Shown: positions 11,946 to 27,500, counted from the first letter of the stretch. The stretch: DNA of 64,000 nucleotides from Sinotaia quadrata (GCA_028829895.1 CM054178.1:21043006-21107005); one strand, 5' to 3'. The notes: generated by a model from the letters alone, not told the origin. Translations and numbers: made by a program.

Positions 11946-12820
11946 ATTGCACTTCAGTTAGTTAGCTTTCCAAGAAGATAAATTATTGTTCCATAATCTT
12001 TATGCAATACAGATGAATAATTAACGCTCCACAGTCAAGCAATTATTTAGAGTTACAAATACATATTAATCTAGTCACTCTATTCTCTGGTCACACGTCA
12101 GGAAAAAATAGCAATAATACAATTCAAACACGATAGATATGCAAAATTCACACAACAATGTTCTTCATAAATACAGATTACAATATCTTAAGAATTCGAT
12201 GTGTTTTACCTTGTTCTTAATGCAAACGGGTTTTTCTCTCGATTCACGGAATACTATGGCAGTCTCTCATGAAATGTCTTAGGCGCAGTTCCTTCGTGAA
12301 TGCTGGTTTAGGTTCCGTTCACTGCATATAAAGGTATTTATGGCGGGAAATCTATCGGTCAAGCACCAGACTTGGACGACAACTCATTATCTGCTATTGT
12401 TCGAGCATATTATGTAATACAAGTGGACCTTCCTTCGACTGTGAGTACAGCAGTACGCGTCATAGTGTGATGATTACGTCACCGCTTGCAAGGCTGGTAC
12501 CAAGAATATCAGTTATGAATAGAACGAAATTTTCTAAAGCCTAACACAACTATACAAAATAATTATGGGGTAGGAGGTCAAGTATAATTTGTCCTTGATT
12601 CTATTACAGGTGCCAAACTAATGAAATTTTGTACTTCAGATTCGATGACTGATTTTTTGCCACTTTCAGACATACAGGCATCTTAATTTGTATACTCCTA
12701 AAAACTGAAGTTGGCTACGTGCCAAAAGCGCTCCGTCTGGGAACAGAATGCGTCTTTGCAACATTTTTAACTTAAGATTGCCTTGAGATTCAGCTAGATA
12801 CACGTAAGATTCTGACCCTT

Positions 12821-13200
12821 TCAGCTTATTGTCGAGCGCAAGCAGAAATTATTATTCTTCCTTCTTAGTTGGGGGCGTTGTCCAAGATATTCATCAGGAG
12901 GTTCCATCATTTGACGATGGTGACTTGACCGACGGCCAGTATGAATCGCCGAGACGGACGCGTTCAGAGGAACTTCCTGTCTGTTAGAGCTGTGAGTGTG
13001 TGAGCGTGGTTCTTCGTAATTCCAAGTGTCGTCATAGGACATGTCGTTTGCATATGACAGTGAGTGTGGACTGCTCGGCCCTTGATAATGCATGGACGCT
13101 GGGGAACGGTAATTTTCAAACTCGATTTCTTGAGTAAGTACAGGAACATCCGGTCTGACGGAAATGTAGCTGCGGATGGTGTTTATTGATTCATACGAAT
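12821..13200 (-). CDS. Exon 21: cytoplasmic tail and stop
   Basis: 380 nt, residues 838-963, ending in TGA at 12821-12823. Acceptor ttgcAG. It starts DSYESINTIRSYISV and includes EFENYRSP, HYQGP, NYEEP and DEYLGQRP, with a basic and Asn-rich end. Tyrosines 868, 876 and 899 are in YxxP contexts. Tyrosines 840 and 849 form a near-ITAM (YESI, five residues, YISV). I see no canonical AATAAA within about 1 kb downstream; the 3' UTR is undefined. Confidence 0.82.
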
Positions 13201-15471
13201 CTGCAATATAGTCGACAAAAGTAATAGTCTATGTGCCGTAAGATGACTATGTAAGTGTAAAATGCCACTAACCAACTGAATAGCATACACTATTACTCTA
13301 TGTGCCCTAAGATTATTAGTAAAAGTACATTTGGCATTAACAAACCAAATAGCACTCGTTAATATTCTATATGCACTAAGATTGCTAGTGAGGGAAAATT
13401 GGCACTAACCATCCAAATGACATTCATTGATCATCGTATGCGGCAGGCAACCAGGCAACAACGCTAAAACATCATTACCTATCGGCATATTTGTAAACAT
13501 TTTAGATGTTTTTTATATTACAATTACTTTAAAAAATTCTTTAGATCAAATTTTACATCGTGAGATGATTGTGACGATGATGATGATAGTGGTGGTGAAC
13601 TGGATGGGAAGGGTATGATGCGAGTGTTGCAGATGGCGTTACTTGTAGTGGGACTGATGTCTAAGAATGATGATAATATTGGTGGAGGTGATAGTGGGGT
13701 GACGATGGGATGATGAGGGTAGTGACGGGTTTGGGGATAATTATGATGAAGATGCTGGTATTGGTGTAGCAGACATTACCATGGTAATGATGATGGCTAC
13801 GATATTCTCCCTCGACCTTCCAACGACTTTCAGTTTCTTTAACATTATTTTAAGAGGTCATATATTTTTTATCTTTTAAGAATATAATCTTACTGTGGTT
13901 TGTAGCCTAGTATATTTTCCTTTACCTGGACACAGACACTTGCTCCTACTAAATGTTATCAAAATTATCAAACAGAACCGACAAATGTTTTACAACAATC
14001 ACACATTTAATTTAAACGAAGACGTATATTAACATGTGTGCTTGTTGCAACAACAATTAGACTAGAGCATCAAAAACAACATAAACATACATACAGAACG
14101 AACAACACTGTCCTTAATGAGCTCAAGGTTCCAGAGATGCTAAGCCACTACAATGTGTATCCGTTGTCCTAACAAATGACACATTTCGGTGGCAGACACA
14201 AACCACCCTAATATACCCTAATCACAGACCCACTTTCGTGACATCTGCAAAACAGTTTCTGCATTTCCATGAGATGTAGTGGTTCGTTATTCCCCTTTCT
14301 CGTGAATGCAGTAGATCTAAGGTTCTTCCTGACACTCAGTGTGTGGTCCATAGATTAAATAACGTAGATTTCTTTAGAAAGATTAGTTTCATAACTGCAT
14401 ATCGTAGTGACGTCCACAACAAGACGTGAACAGCAATAATGTCTTTGTATTAAAAACCAGTAAATGTTCTGAGAATAGAATGTAACACAAACAAATTCAC
14501 ATACTTGCTGTTTCGTTTTCAGACAATCAGTGTAGGGCTACATTTACCATGACATAAATGGGTTTAATTTGCACTAGTGCTAAACACATTTAAAGTAAGA
14601 CATTTGCATTATCAGACACTAAATTATATATTAGTTGTATAACAGGCTAACTTTTGCATACATTGCTTATATCATTTTGTCAGTGTTTTCAGTCAAATGT
14701 CTGTACGTTGGACTGCGGAATCATTAAAAATGCATCCAAGGCTCAAAAGATAAAATGGAATCCACGCAATTTACTTTTAATGAATCTCCATTTTATAGAT
14801 CAATAATTCAGTCACTTATTTTTTATATTTTTGTTAAATCTCTTGACGAAATGTTCCAGAGTCCTTTGAAATTAAGTCATTTAGCCTTGACGCTGATCAT
14901 AATTACAATGCTGAATCAGCGATCAACATTTTCTTGTGAACCGTCCAATGCATCTTAGATATTTCAGGTAAACAATAAGGTGGTGGATCAATACTGCCTC
15001 ACGTCAGGAGATTAAATTACGTATGCGTAAAAAAAAAATCTACGCACTTTCCCACATTTCAATTGCACGAAATGAAGCATACAAATGAACAACATATTTC
15101 AGTATAATAAAACACGATGTGCCTCACAAAGATAGTGGTTTTAAGAGATGGTAATGATGTACTTTGAAAATATTAATGACAATGACTTTACCACTGATGG
15201 AGGTGTTCTTGGAATTATGGTAGTGGTGATTGCATTACAAATAATGAGAATAATAATGATTGTCGTAAAGGTAGTCATGGAAATTACAGATGGTGAAGAA
15301 ACAATTAAGATTGAGCAATGAACATACCTTCAGGGGGAGAACGGTTATTGTTGCTCATTGCCGACCAGGCACATTTCCTGAGAAAGATTATGTAAATGTT
15401 ATTTCCAGGTGCGATGAAAAGTGTTTGTGTCAATGAAATCTTAACTGCATCAATCAATAATCTATCTATCG

Positions 15472-15529
<58 letters not shown>

Positions 15530-18500
15530 GTACGAATTTACGCATAAATACATGTAAATATGTGTGTACACTTATCGATATATACTTTATGTAAGTATGC
15601 ATGCGTATATGACGGGGTGCTTGTAGCTAAATATGTTTGTACAGGTAGGTAATATTTGAGATTTGGAGAAGGATGAATTATGATTGTAATGCGGAATATT
15701 TATTAATATGTTTATTGCAATGCTGTTTACCTGTCAACAGATTTAAATAAAAGAACAACCCAAATAAAAAGTAACAACAACGTGCACCTGAAATTTAAAG
15801 CAAATAATTTAGAACTTTGCTGCACTTGGGAAAGGGACACATAAGTTTAATGATTATTTAATGAATGGAATCAAAAAGCTAAATAGCAGGAGAATTAATG
15901 TGCATATTAAAGAAGGTGTCACTTTCTTGCTCTCCTCGTCTGCCAAGGAACTTTTAAATTTATCACTTGTGGAAAAGGAAATGAACGTTACCTGAGAGAT
16001 TCTACTTCCAAAGCGTTACAAAAATGTTACAAATGTCTGTACAAATTCGGTTGCAATTTGATTAATCTTTCTTTTCCAGGCAGACAACCCTCAACTAGAT
16101 GTTCAATCAACCATTCAAAACAATATTTAGTAGTGAGGTAAATACCGTCCAATATATATGACAACACAGTCTTGTCTTAATTTAAATGTAACTCGTATTA
16201 GTATACTCTAAAACTGTAACAGCTGTACTTACCTCTTTAGGCAAGTAACATGCAGACTTAGCCTATATTCTGTAACTTGGTTTATTATACAGCTATCATG
16301 AAATAGTGTGATACTCACCCCCAGCATTAGCTCACACGGCCCAATGTTTGTTAAGAATAGTATAACTCCTAAAGGAAGGATAGATTCGTTCAAACTGATC
16401 AACTTTCTATCATATCTAAACCAGTAAAATATTAACTTGCTTGTAGAACTCGTTCGTGAAATGTTCACCACGGGGAATTAGAATAATTTATTTTAAATTT
16501 ACCTTTGTAAGTCCTGTCAAGGTCGGGTCACTCTGACAATTTAACAATTTATATTACAATAAATTTTAAAATAGAGAATGTCAAATTTACTTCCCCACAG
16601 ATTCGAACAACACCTTTTCATGTTATGACAAGACAAAAGGAAATTAATGGAATGAATTGAGTTTTTCCATTTATAGTCAAATGAATTGACCACTATTTTC
16701 AGTTTTCAATAGCTTGTGACTTGAATCATCTTTACAAATAAATCACTCAACTTTGACATTGATTATAACTACTATGTCCAAAGGACATAATTAATTTTCA
16801 CTGAAGCGAGGTATCTATGTCGACATGTTCATTCATCTAGTATTTTTTTAAATTAAAATCTACACTGGCTTGTCAAAAGAATAACTGTAATCGTTGGTAC
16901 TTAAACCTGAGTATATATTCCAAAAACACTATACATATATACATAAACCTGAGTATATATTCCAAAAACACTATACATATATACATAAACCTGAGTATAT
17001 ATTCCAAAAACACTATACATATATACATAAACCTGAGTATATATTCCAAAAACACTATACATATATACATAAACCTGTCAGTTACAATCTCTTCCTACAT
17101 TCGTCAATATGTTAATTGCAGAAGAAAGATAGCATTGTCCCTCCCCTTATGCAGATTCACTCTCATGCCAGTCACTTGCTTGTAGAAAATGGGAATGCAC
17201 ACATTCCATAGTTATCTATATGCTACTTACTCCTGTACTGTCCGAACTGCAAACAAATTTACACATGGGTGCATTCTCTCTCAGATATATACACAATTTT
17301 CCTTATATTCACATTTGAACGTGTAGTCGTGCATGTTGAATCATACAGAAGTACTGAATGATGACAGTTTGGAACTGACTTCAATACAAGACAAAATAAT
17401 TACACCAATGAAATATTATGCGTGATTAATGAAACTAACACTCAGACCGAAATAGGAGTTCACTCATACTATCATCAATTTTTTTCACTGGCCTGAATAC
17501 AAAGATAAGAAAAGTCATTCACAGACACACACAGAGAGAAACAAATATTTAAATATTGCATTTGGCCAATGGCCTCAATACAAATACCATCATGGGTAAT
17601 GAATACACACAAACAAGCAACATTGAATTTGCACAATTAAGTCAATGCAGCTTGAAGGACTATTATGTACGTATAAATGTATATTAATATAAGGACTATT
17701 ACGTACGTATAAATGTATATTAATATAAGGACTATTACGTACGTATAAATGTATATTAATATAAGGATTATTACGTACGTATAAATGTATATTAATATAA
17801 GGACTATTACGTACGTATAAATGTATATTAATATAAGGACTTTTACGTACGTATAAATGTATATTAATATAAGGACTATTACGTACGTATAAATGTATAT
17901 TAATATAAGGACTATTACGTACGTATAAATGTATATTAATATAAGGACTATTACGTACGTATAAATGTATATTAATATAAGGACTGGCACACTGACCTGT
18001 ATACAACGATCAATAAAATGAGTGCAACGATCAAGCCGATAGCGGCGACCACAATGTACACTACAAACTGAGGGTACTGTTGAGGTAGATAGTCATCCAC
18101 TAGATTGAAGAAAAAATAAACGTGTACATTATTTCATTGTTATCCATGTGTATTACAATAAAACGTGTACATTATTTCATTGTTATCCATGTGTATTACA
18201 ATAAAACGTGTACATTATTTCATTGTTATCCATTTGTATTACAATAAAACGTGTACATAATTTCATTGTTATCCATGTGTATTACAATAAATCGCTAAAA
18301 ATAATTCAATTTATTAACATGATTAATAATGCTTTATCACTGAATGTTATGTTTACATATTTGTAAAATATATTTCCGCAGGTAAATGCAATGGATTCTA
18401 ATTCCCTAAGCATTCTTTCATCGGAATATATATTCTGGTTATTTGTCTTCCATTTTCACCTTGTAATTTAAACACTAACGCATGACCTGTAAATGCATTA

Positions 18501-21500
18501 TATTATCAGTTTCAATAGTGCGTGTTGTTTCTTGGCGACACATCGGACATCTCATTTTACCGGTTACTCTCTGCTGCCCCCAAACAAAATAAATATACGA
18601 ATTTAGTTTTAGCACAGCTTGTAATGCTACTGATACTTATATGCATTTTGTGATGGAGCAAATTTGAGTTTCCCTATTTCTAAACTTAATAATGATATAT
18701 TTGTTGCCGATGTTAACGTGACCCGTCCATGGGGACGCTTATGATGATAATTTGGTAAGTGCCGGAATTGGAGTAAACAGCCCAGGTAAAGAATATACTA
18801 GAACTTGCTGATGCAATCCAAACTCGTTCCAAGGAGATGAGTAGTCTTTCTCTGACTAACAGTCTCACACTTGTTCATAACAATGTCATTCAATGTGGAT
18901 GGACTGAAAGTTACATTGTTGAAGAAGTTCTATTTTCTAATCACTTTGATTTTGACATAACTCAAATCCGGTCAAAATGATGACCGTTAGATTATGATAA
19001 GATAACTGACTGACAAAGAAAGAATGGACTTATAAATATTTCGTACATACTTGCTATTGATCTGTATTTTGAACTGGAGAAGTCTTATGTAAAGGAAACA
19101 TTATTTCTATGTATCACTAATGTGATTATGTTGTACATCATTTTGTGAATTTTGGCCTATGCTATATTTCTTATGTTGTGTGCGTATCGGGCTAATATGA
19201 TTGCAGGATTTGTACGTTGAGAATGTATGTAAGAGAAAGGAGAGTAGAGATGGAATATGCCTGACATATAGTGCTGCCTTAATTTGACTGTTACATAAAG
19301 GAACACACATTTTTTGTTTAGTAACCTTATAGCTGCTTCAGACTGCAGTGACTCCATAATTTACCGGATGACATCGCTGCCTATATCCAGCGTTGTCATC
19401 GAACCTATCAGTAAATGTGTTCCTGTATGTTGATTCCTATGAATTCCATTTGAAAGTAATATGATGGAAATTGATTCCTATGAATTCCATTTGAAAGTAA
19501 TATGATGGAAATTGAGATTTTAATTTCATGAACATTCCTCATGATGCGCTTTGATAGCAGCACACACACAATTCTGGAAAATTATTTACAATGTGCTTTG
19601 TGAGCTTCTGGAACAATTGTGTAATGTACCTAGAAGGGACATGTTGGACCTTCTAATAAGAAAGAAAGTGACTTGTTGCAAACTGCATGGTTGTGATCAC
19701 ACGCCAGTAATAGCTACAATCATTAATAGGGTTATGCGTATTGACTATAATTATCTCTCAACCCACTCTTGATTATGTATGTATGGCAATTGGACAGCTT
19801 ATATATATATGTTTAAATATACATTTCCATCAAGAACAAACAGCATTGTACTAGGACAATCATTACCTTTAGACCACACTTCGTTTTAAAACAGAGATTA
19901 TTTCCTTACCCTTAAACATACACTTGGCCCCTGACCAGTGAGGCAAACATCCACTTGAACATTGACCAGTTAGACGATTGCAGTCTCCGGCTTCTGCGCA
20001 GTTCCCGCATTTGACAGAGCAATTCAGTTCCATGTAACCAGGCTTGCATTCTGCAGTGGAAATCAATGGAAACTGATCGGAAACTGTGGTCAGTTTTGTT
20101 TATGACGGTGGTAATGAACGTATATTGCTATATGTTTACAATACCCACCCTTACACTACTGGTGCAATTGCGTGCGTGAGGGTTGGGGTACAAATGAACA
20201 TTCTTTGAAAAAAAATATTTTCGATTTTGCAAAGAAGCAAACACAAAGCTCAGTTAACTGTTAGCACAATGCGCACACATATATTTTAATAAACATGATC
20301 GCAAGCTTGCACACACAAACGGACATACATACAAACACTTGCGCAAAGACAAACACATTTACAGAAGGTAGTGTAATGTAACATAAGAACTACTTGATAT
20401 CAAAGCATGCTCTCGTATGGGGACAGTAAAACATCCAGGTCATCTTCATCAGCAGAACTGCTTCAAGAGCTCAATTTGTATTCACTTCATCTGTCGGCAT
20501 TTTCCTCTTACCGACAAACGAAGCGTAAGACTGATACAATCAATTCAATGAATACAACTGTAAATGTGTCTTTTAGAGGATTTGTTTTCATTTGAAACAA
20601 CAGGAATCAATAAACGATAAAGTTATTATAAACCCATGCTTCCTTAATAATATTTTAATGTCTGATCAGGCAACGATAATATCTCCATGTGCTGTGCACA
20701 ATGGTTTAAACCAGCCTGAGAATTAAAAATATATCTTGGATGCATTCGTTAAAGTCCTGAATGAAAGACAGTTCCTATAATTCAGTAAATATATTTACGT
20801 GACTTATACTGGTGATGTGGAATACATTTTTTTATTTTTGGAGTACAGTTAAATATTGGCTTAAAATATTGAAGCTGGAATAACGAAAACAATTTGTAAA
20901 AATTCATATAAAGCATGCGCATATTCCGAAATAAAAACTTTCCTGTCCTGAACACTAAAATATTTCTTCGAAAATTTGAGATAATTTCGTTTTGCTTGTA
21001 AGGTTTATTTTACTCATGAAGCCGTAAAATAAAATTTTATATTAAACCTATTTAGATATATTCTTTTATTTTACTGTTTATGCTGTAAACAAATGTCACT
21101 CCTTTAGTTAGCATGATAGTCACTCGTTATGGTATTCTACCACCACGTCTGTAGGTGCTGATCTCTGTGTGCTTGTGTGAATGGAAGAAAAGCGAGAGAA
21201 AGACAGAGAGAGAGAATGTGGAAGAGGGGAATGAACAGAATTTGAGCGAAAATGTGCGAGCAGAATAGCAAATGGGTTTCGATAGTTAATTTTAAAAATT
21301 ATTTAACTTACTACTTCTTTACGTAGTGTCGGCAGAAATAGAAAGGATTGTTACTTACTAGAGCAAAAGTTATCGACATAATTAGGGTAGGCGCAGCCGT
21401 CGGGGCAGATCCCGCTCTCAAAGTTGCACGTTGTCTTCGATGTACAATAGCCGCATTCTTCCTCGCAATTTTCTCCATAATAATTATTCGGACATTCTGC

Positions 21501-24500
21501 AAAATATTATACCCGCAATTTCAAAACACCTACTACAACTCGTAACCTATAATAAAAGCACACTAGTCTTTGTATTCTATTCGGCCATGAGCTGATTCTT
21601 CGTACCATACATTTACCAGGGATCACTTTTGGAGTGTATGCTGTTAACAATTAAGAATACAGTCAAATTGGTAAGACATGATACTAAATACAATAACTTT
21701 TATAACTCTTGACCACTTTAGGTGACTGGTCAAATCACGTGCTTACTGCAGCGTTTTCACGGTCGATCGGTTTCAATGGGGCAGTTGGGTTGAAGGAACA
21801 CGACGCCTCCCACACGCTGATTTCAAGCTAAATGGCCCTAGAAGGAAACAGCAGTTAGGAGCATTTTTTAATCGAACGAAACCAAATGAACTACGCCTTT
21901 GCAACGAACTTCGTACTTTAAATAGATAGTGTCATTTTGGGGGTCCAGTTGTTTGCATTATTATTACAAGTATTGTTACTTTAAATAGATAGTGTCATTT
22001 TTTGGGTCCAGTTGTTTGCATTATTATTACAAGTATTGTTACTTTAAATAGATAGTGTCATTTTTTGGGTCCAGTTGTTTGCATTATTATTACAAGTATT
22101 GTTACTTTATATAGATAGTGTCATCTTGGGGTCCAGTTGCTTGCATTATTATTACAAGTATTGTTACTTTATATATAAATAGTGTCATTTTGGGGTCCAG
22201 TTGTTTGCATTATTATTACACGTATTATTACTTTGGCCAATAACCATACTTATTTATCATTTTTTTCATCGGTGTTTTGAAATATATTATTCAGTAACTG
22301 GGAGTTTATTAATTCGTTTGGTATTTAGTTTGCTCCTTTGATTCCTTTTATTGTCAGTGATTCGTTTGATTATTAGTGCGTTTGGTTTTGTTTCTTTTCG
22401 TCACTAGTACGTTTGGTTTGGTTTCTTTTCGTCACTAGTACGTTTGGTTTGGTTTCTTTTCGTCACTAGTACGTTTGGTTTGGTTTCTTTTCGTCACTAG
22501 TACGTTTGGTTTGGTTTCTTTTCGTCACTAGTACGTTTGGTTTGGTTTCTTTTCGTCACTAGTACGTTTGGTTTGGTTTGTTTTCGTCACTAGTACGTTT
22601 GGTTTGGTTTGTTTTCGTCACTAGTATGTTTTGTTTGGTTTCCTTTCCTCACTAGTTCGTTTGATTCGTTCGACGTTTGGTTGAAAATACGTGACACATT
22701 TCTTACTTTCGTAATAATCATCAAGCTGAGAACATTTGCGAAAAAACATTTTGCTTTGCTGCACACTGCATATAACTATAGTTTTGCACGATAACATGTT
22801 GTATCGAGCAATATTATGCTGAACGTATTCAATCTATTTATTCAGTGGTTCTGCTTTATAGAATAGAGCCTTCGTTACATTTTACAATATTTTTTTCAAC
22901 TACAGAATACTGAATAATTTAATTTCCTCTTTAAAATATAAAATTTATTGTCAAGTGAATTACTTTCGCTGTGTTAATATATGAAGGAAAATTGTGCATT
23001 TTCAAGAATACAAATTCAGTGTCAAACTTAATGGTATTGGAATTGGTTATGAAGCATTGAAATAATACTGGAGAACAGGTTTACATAAAGGTTAGTGTAT
23101 TGTGTGAATGTTATTACCACTTCAATATAATTTCAGGGTGTATTCAGATGAATGCATACATATGTTTTTAAACTCCAGCAGGCTAGTAGTATTCCGACAT
23201 TTTCTGGTCTGTCTCTGTCATGCCATTACCTTTTAAATGACGACTAAGCATGCCCATACATTTTCTGGCCTATCTCTGTCATGTCATTACCTTCTGTCAA
23301 ATGATCCAACATGGCCATACATTTTGTAAAGTTCGTACGAATGGATTCATAATGTGTTATTACTTTCTTTATTTACTTCAAATAAAAGGATAGATAAAAT
23401 ACGTTTTATGACAGTACTTTAAATGGTCAAACGATTTATTTACTTTTTAAAGATAGTTAAATTTAGTCTTGCATGCTAAATCTTTCCTAGTGAACTTCAC
23501 GTTGAAGTGTAGACTTCTCAAGCATGATTACTGTAAATAAATGGACGCTTAGCATTAATAAACGTCACCTGTAAAATACGTAATCTATTTATGTGGCGTA
23601 GTTTAATAATCCTATGCTTACTTTGGTCACAAAGGGTGCCATTCCAGCCTGGAAGACATTTGGTTGTGCAGATTCCGTTTTGTTTGTTGCATGCTCCATT
23701 AAGACAATGATCACACTTCTTGGTACAGTTGTCACCATAACTGCCGCTGTCACACTCTAATTACAAAATCCGCGTACCGGAAACAAAGTAAGAGTACATA
23801 ATGTCTGTGCTCAAGAAACTGACCTATACTGAACAGTAGAGAACATGTCAGTGTCAATAAACATCGTTACCTCTCTATTTAAGCCAACATCTTTAAACAC
23901 AAATATCGATGATCAAGATGAGAAAACACGTCAACAACTATAAACATAAAATAGTTATAATCACAAATACATCACAATACAACCCCTTAAACAAAAATAG
24001 GAAACATAGTCATAAAAATAAATACACCATAGTACAATCTATAGGATTACACAGGGAAAAAATTAGTAATAAACACATATAGAACAGAGAGCAATTAAAT
24101 ATTCCAATTCCCACCCCATCCCGTCCATCGTGTAATGTGGAAATAAGTGACCAAGAGTTATGAACAGAAACAAATTACAATATATTCCACTTCCTTTAAG
24201 TAAAAATGAGGAATTATGAACACAAACAGGTCACAGTGAAATCACATGTCCCGTAAGTGGAATTACGATAGAAAGCGTTATGAATAAAATAGGTCACAAG
24301 ACATTCCCATGTCCCGTAACTAAAAATAGAAGACAAAGAGCTAAGAATAAAATTAGGTCGCAATGCATTCCCATTTTCTGTAAATGGAAATAGGAGAAAA
24401 AGGGTTGTCAATAAAAGCAGGTCACAATCCAATCCCCTGTCGTGTACGTAAGGAAAGGGGAAAACTTTACGAACAAATTGGTCACAAATACATTCACATC

Positions 24501-27500
24501 AACGGAAACGAAGGGCACAGAATTATAAATAAGAAAAATATAATACAGTCACACACATAGTAATAGGAGATCCAGAGCTACAGAAAGAAATAGGCCAAAA
24601 TGCAATCCTTTAAGTGGGAATACGAGACAAAGTGTTATATTCTGGCATGTCACAGTACAAATCATATGTGACAACAGGTGTTAGAGTTATCAGCACAAAT
24701 ACGTCACAAAGATAATCCCATAAGTAAACACAGGAGACAAATGCATAGTTATAAATACCTTCAGCACAAAGCGGTGCTTTCCAGCCAGGGTCACAAGTAC
24801 ACCAACCGTTTGTCTTGTCACAAATCTGACCTTTATAACAATTTCCGCATTTGTTCATGCAGTCTTGACCGTATGTTGTGTCCACGCAAGCTGGAATTGT
24901 TTAAAGTTAAACAAATACAGTTTGTATTCTGCTGAGTTCTGATTGTTCCATTCCGTTCAATAACGTAGCATGGAAGATTTTAACATAATGTATCCTGGAT
25001 GAGATGATTTTAATTATCATAATATAACGTGGTTTGTTGGAATAAAAAATGTAAAATGTAAACATAATGTATCCTGGATGAGATGATTTTAATTATCATA
25101 ATATAACGTGGTTTGTTGGAATAAAAAATGTAAAATGTAAACATAATGTATCCTGGATGAGATTATTTTAATTATCATAATATAACGTGGTTTGTTGGAA
25201 TAAAAAATGTAAATTGTAAACATAATGTATCCTGGATGAGATTATTTTAATTATCATAATATAACGTGGTTTGTTGGAATAAAAAATGTAAAATGTAAAC
25301 ATAATGTATCCTGGATGAGATGATTTTAATTATCATAATATAACGTGGTTTGTTGGAATAAAAAATGTAAAATGTAAACATAATGTATCCTGGATGAGAT
25401 GATTTTAATTATCATAATATAACGTGGTTTGTTGGAATAAAAAATGTAAAATGTAAACATAATGTATCCTGGATGAGATGATTTTAATTATCATAATATA
25501 ACGTGGTTTGTTGGAATAAAAAATGTAAAATGTAAACATAATGTATCATGGATGAGATGATTTTAATTATCATAATATAACGTGGTTTGTTGGAATAAAA
25601 AATGTAAAATGTAAACATAATGTATCCTGGATGAGATGATTTTAATTATCATAATATAACGTGGTTTGTTGGAATAAGAAATGTAAAATGTAAACATAAT
25701 GTATCCTGGATGAGATGATTTTAATTATCATAATATAACGTGGTTTGTTGGAATAAGAAATGTAAAATGTAAACATAATGTATCCTGGATGAGATGATTT
25801 TAATTATCATAATATAACGTGGTTTGTTGGAATAAGAAATGTAAAATGTAAACATTGTCAGTGCCCAAGAAAAGTTAATTCAGGATTTATATGATAATCG
25901 TTTATTTATAAAAAAAATAGTAAATCGATATCAAATTGTAAATAATTTGCAGAGTATGTTATTGCCAACTTAAGAGTAGTTTAGACGACAATAGATTTAG
26001 CAAGTATCAATGATTTGCAGTGTAAATGATGTCTCACTTACATCAATTTGCAAACATAAATAAATGTTAGCGTCGAACAATTGCATAGTAGGCATTTGAC
26101 AACATCAACAATTTGCCATCGAGAGTTTGAAAACGATAATAATTAGCTATTCAAGGTTATGACAACAGTAATACTTTGTCAGTCATACATTTGCCATTGA
26201 AGTCCAGAAGACAAATTATTGCTAACTTTATAACTGAGGTAATCGTTTCCAGCCTGTGAACAATTCATGCACGAAATCAATGAATGTTAAAGGTCTTCAT
26301 AAAAAGATGTTTAGGAATTGAAATGAGCCAAACGTTTGCCAGGGCAATGCGTTTTCCAAAGAGGTTTCCAATTCGAAGAACATAGTAAAGGATAGCCATC
26401 GTTAAACGTTTGTCAAGTACATCATTTAGTAAGCTAATTAATGACTTCTTAGTTGTAGTTGTAGATGTGGTGATGGTATTAGTAACAGTAAACATCATCT
26501 GTGGTAGTAGCATGCATAGTAATAGTAGAAATGTTCTAACGATAAATGTCCTCTACGTCTTACAATTTTGGCAAAGAGGTGGAGTCCATCCTGGCTGGCA
26601 TGCGCACTCCCCTGTTGTCTTGTTACAAATGCTGTTGACGCAGTGACCACATCCAGATGAGCAATTCTGTCCGTAATAACTGTCGGGACACTCTAAACAA
26701 AGATTTTTTTAAAATACGAAAATTTAATAGTCACAAATACATGAAACAATCCAGTACTTCTTGTGATTATAAAGTTGAAGAACTTAAAATGTATTATAGG
26801 CCTACATCTAAATGTTAACTGTTGACGAAACAGAACACGTTTATAAGAAATAAATGGACCTGATGGATGAAAGGACGGCTAAGAATATGTGCTGTTTGCA
26901 ATAATTTGAAGCCTTAAAACATCATATATAAAAGACATTGGGCAAATTGCAATACACTTTCTTCTCAATGAAATGCATTCTTAGTAATCATACTATTTAC
27001 GTGCAAACGTCAAGAAACACGTGTAAATCAACAAATATCTCTTAATAGGATGTCCACTATTTACGTGCAAACGTCAAGAAACACATGTAAATCAACAAAT
27101 ATCTCTAAATAGGATGTAAACTGAACCAAAGTTCATTAACCGACGATGTTTAGTATTATTGATTATATCTAAATCGACAGTTCATCTTAAATTTTAATGT
27201 CTACATTATTACCTTCTTGGCACAAAGGTGGTTCAAATCCAGGCTTACAGGTGCAGTGTCCATTTGATTTGTTGCACACACTGTTTCCGGTACAATGACC
27301 ACACTCTCCCAAACATTCAGGGCCATAGTTGCCATCCCTGCATTCTAAACACAAAAAGATTATTTGAAACGCCCAATGTCTTGCAATTATATCGGATAGT
27401 GAAAACAGTCTGTACGATCTAACACTTAAAATGTTTATGTTTAGAGAGAGAGAGAGAGACAGAGAGACAGAGACAGAGACAGAGACAGATGAAATGTAGA

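Larger units (their letters stand above)
5555..12820. other. Intergenic region between the two receptor genes
   Basis: It runs from the 3' end of the large gene to the start of the paralogue. It holds a GATA microsatellite, a Ty3/Gypsy remnant, and several tandem repeats listed separately. The remainder (for example 8850-9720, 9990-10630, 10800-11760 and 11950-12820) shows nothing I can name. Confidence 0.55.
15378..17996. other. Intron 19
   Basis: Intron between the membrane exon and the first tail exon. It contains an (ATCT)n run at 15461-15530, a minus-strand copy of the dispersed repeat (16515-16610), a 42-bp array and a 36-bp array. No missed exon is visible; phase continuity does not require one. 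Confidence 0.6.
21497..23621. other. Intron 16
   Basis: Contains two minisatellites (21914-22235 and 22375-22645) and a short doubled segment with ACATTTTCTGG at about 23195-23320. No exon seen. Confidence 0.6.

Noticed and set aside
17590..18006. 138- and 117-codon minus-strand ORFs with 12-residue repeats
   Set aside because: Artefacts of the 36-bp array; the real coding sequence there is exon 19 just to the right.
12821..18099. Possibility that the receptor is a mollusc receptor tyrosine phosphatase
   Set aside because: The tail ends in a stop after 143 residues and no catalytic PTP motif exists in the downstream sequence on the same strand.
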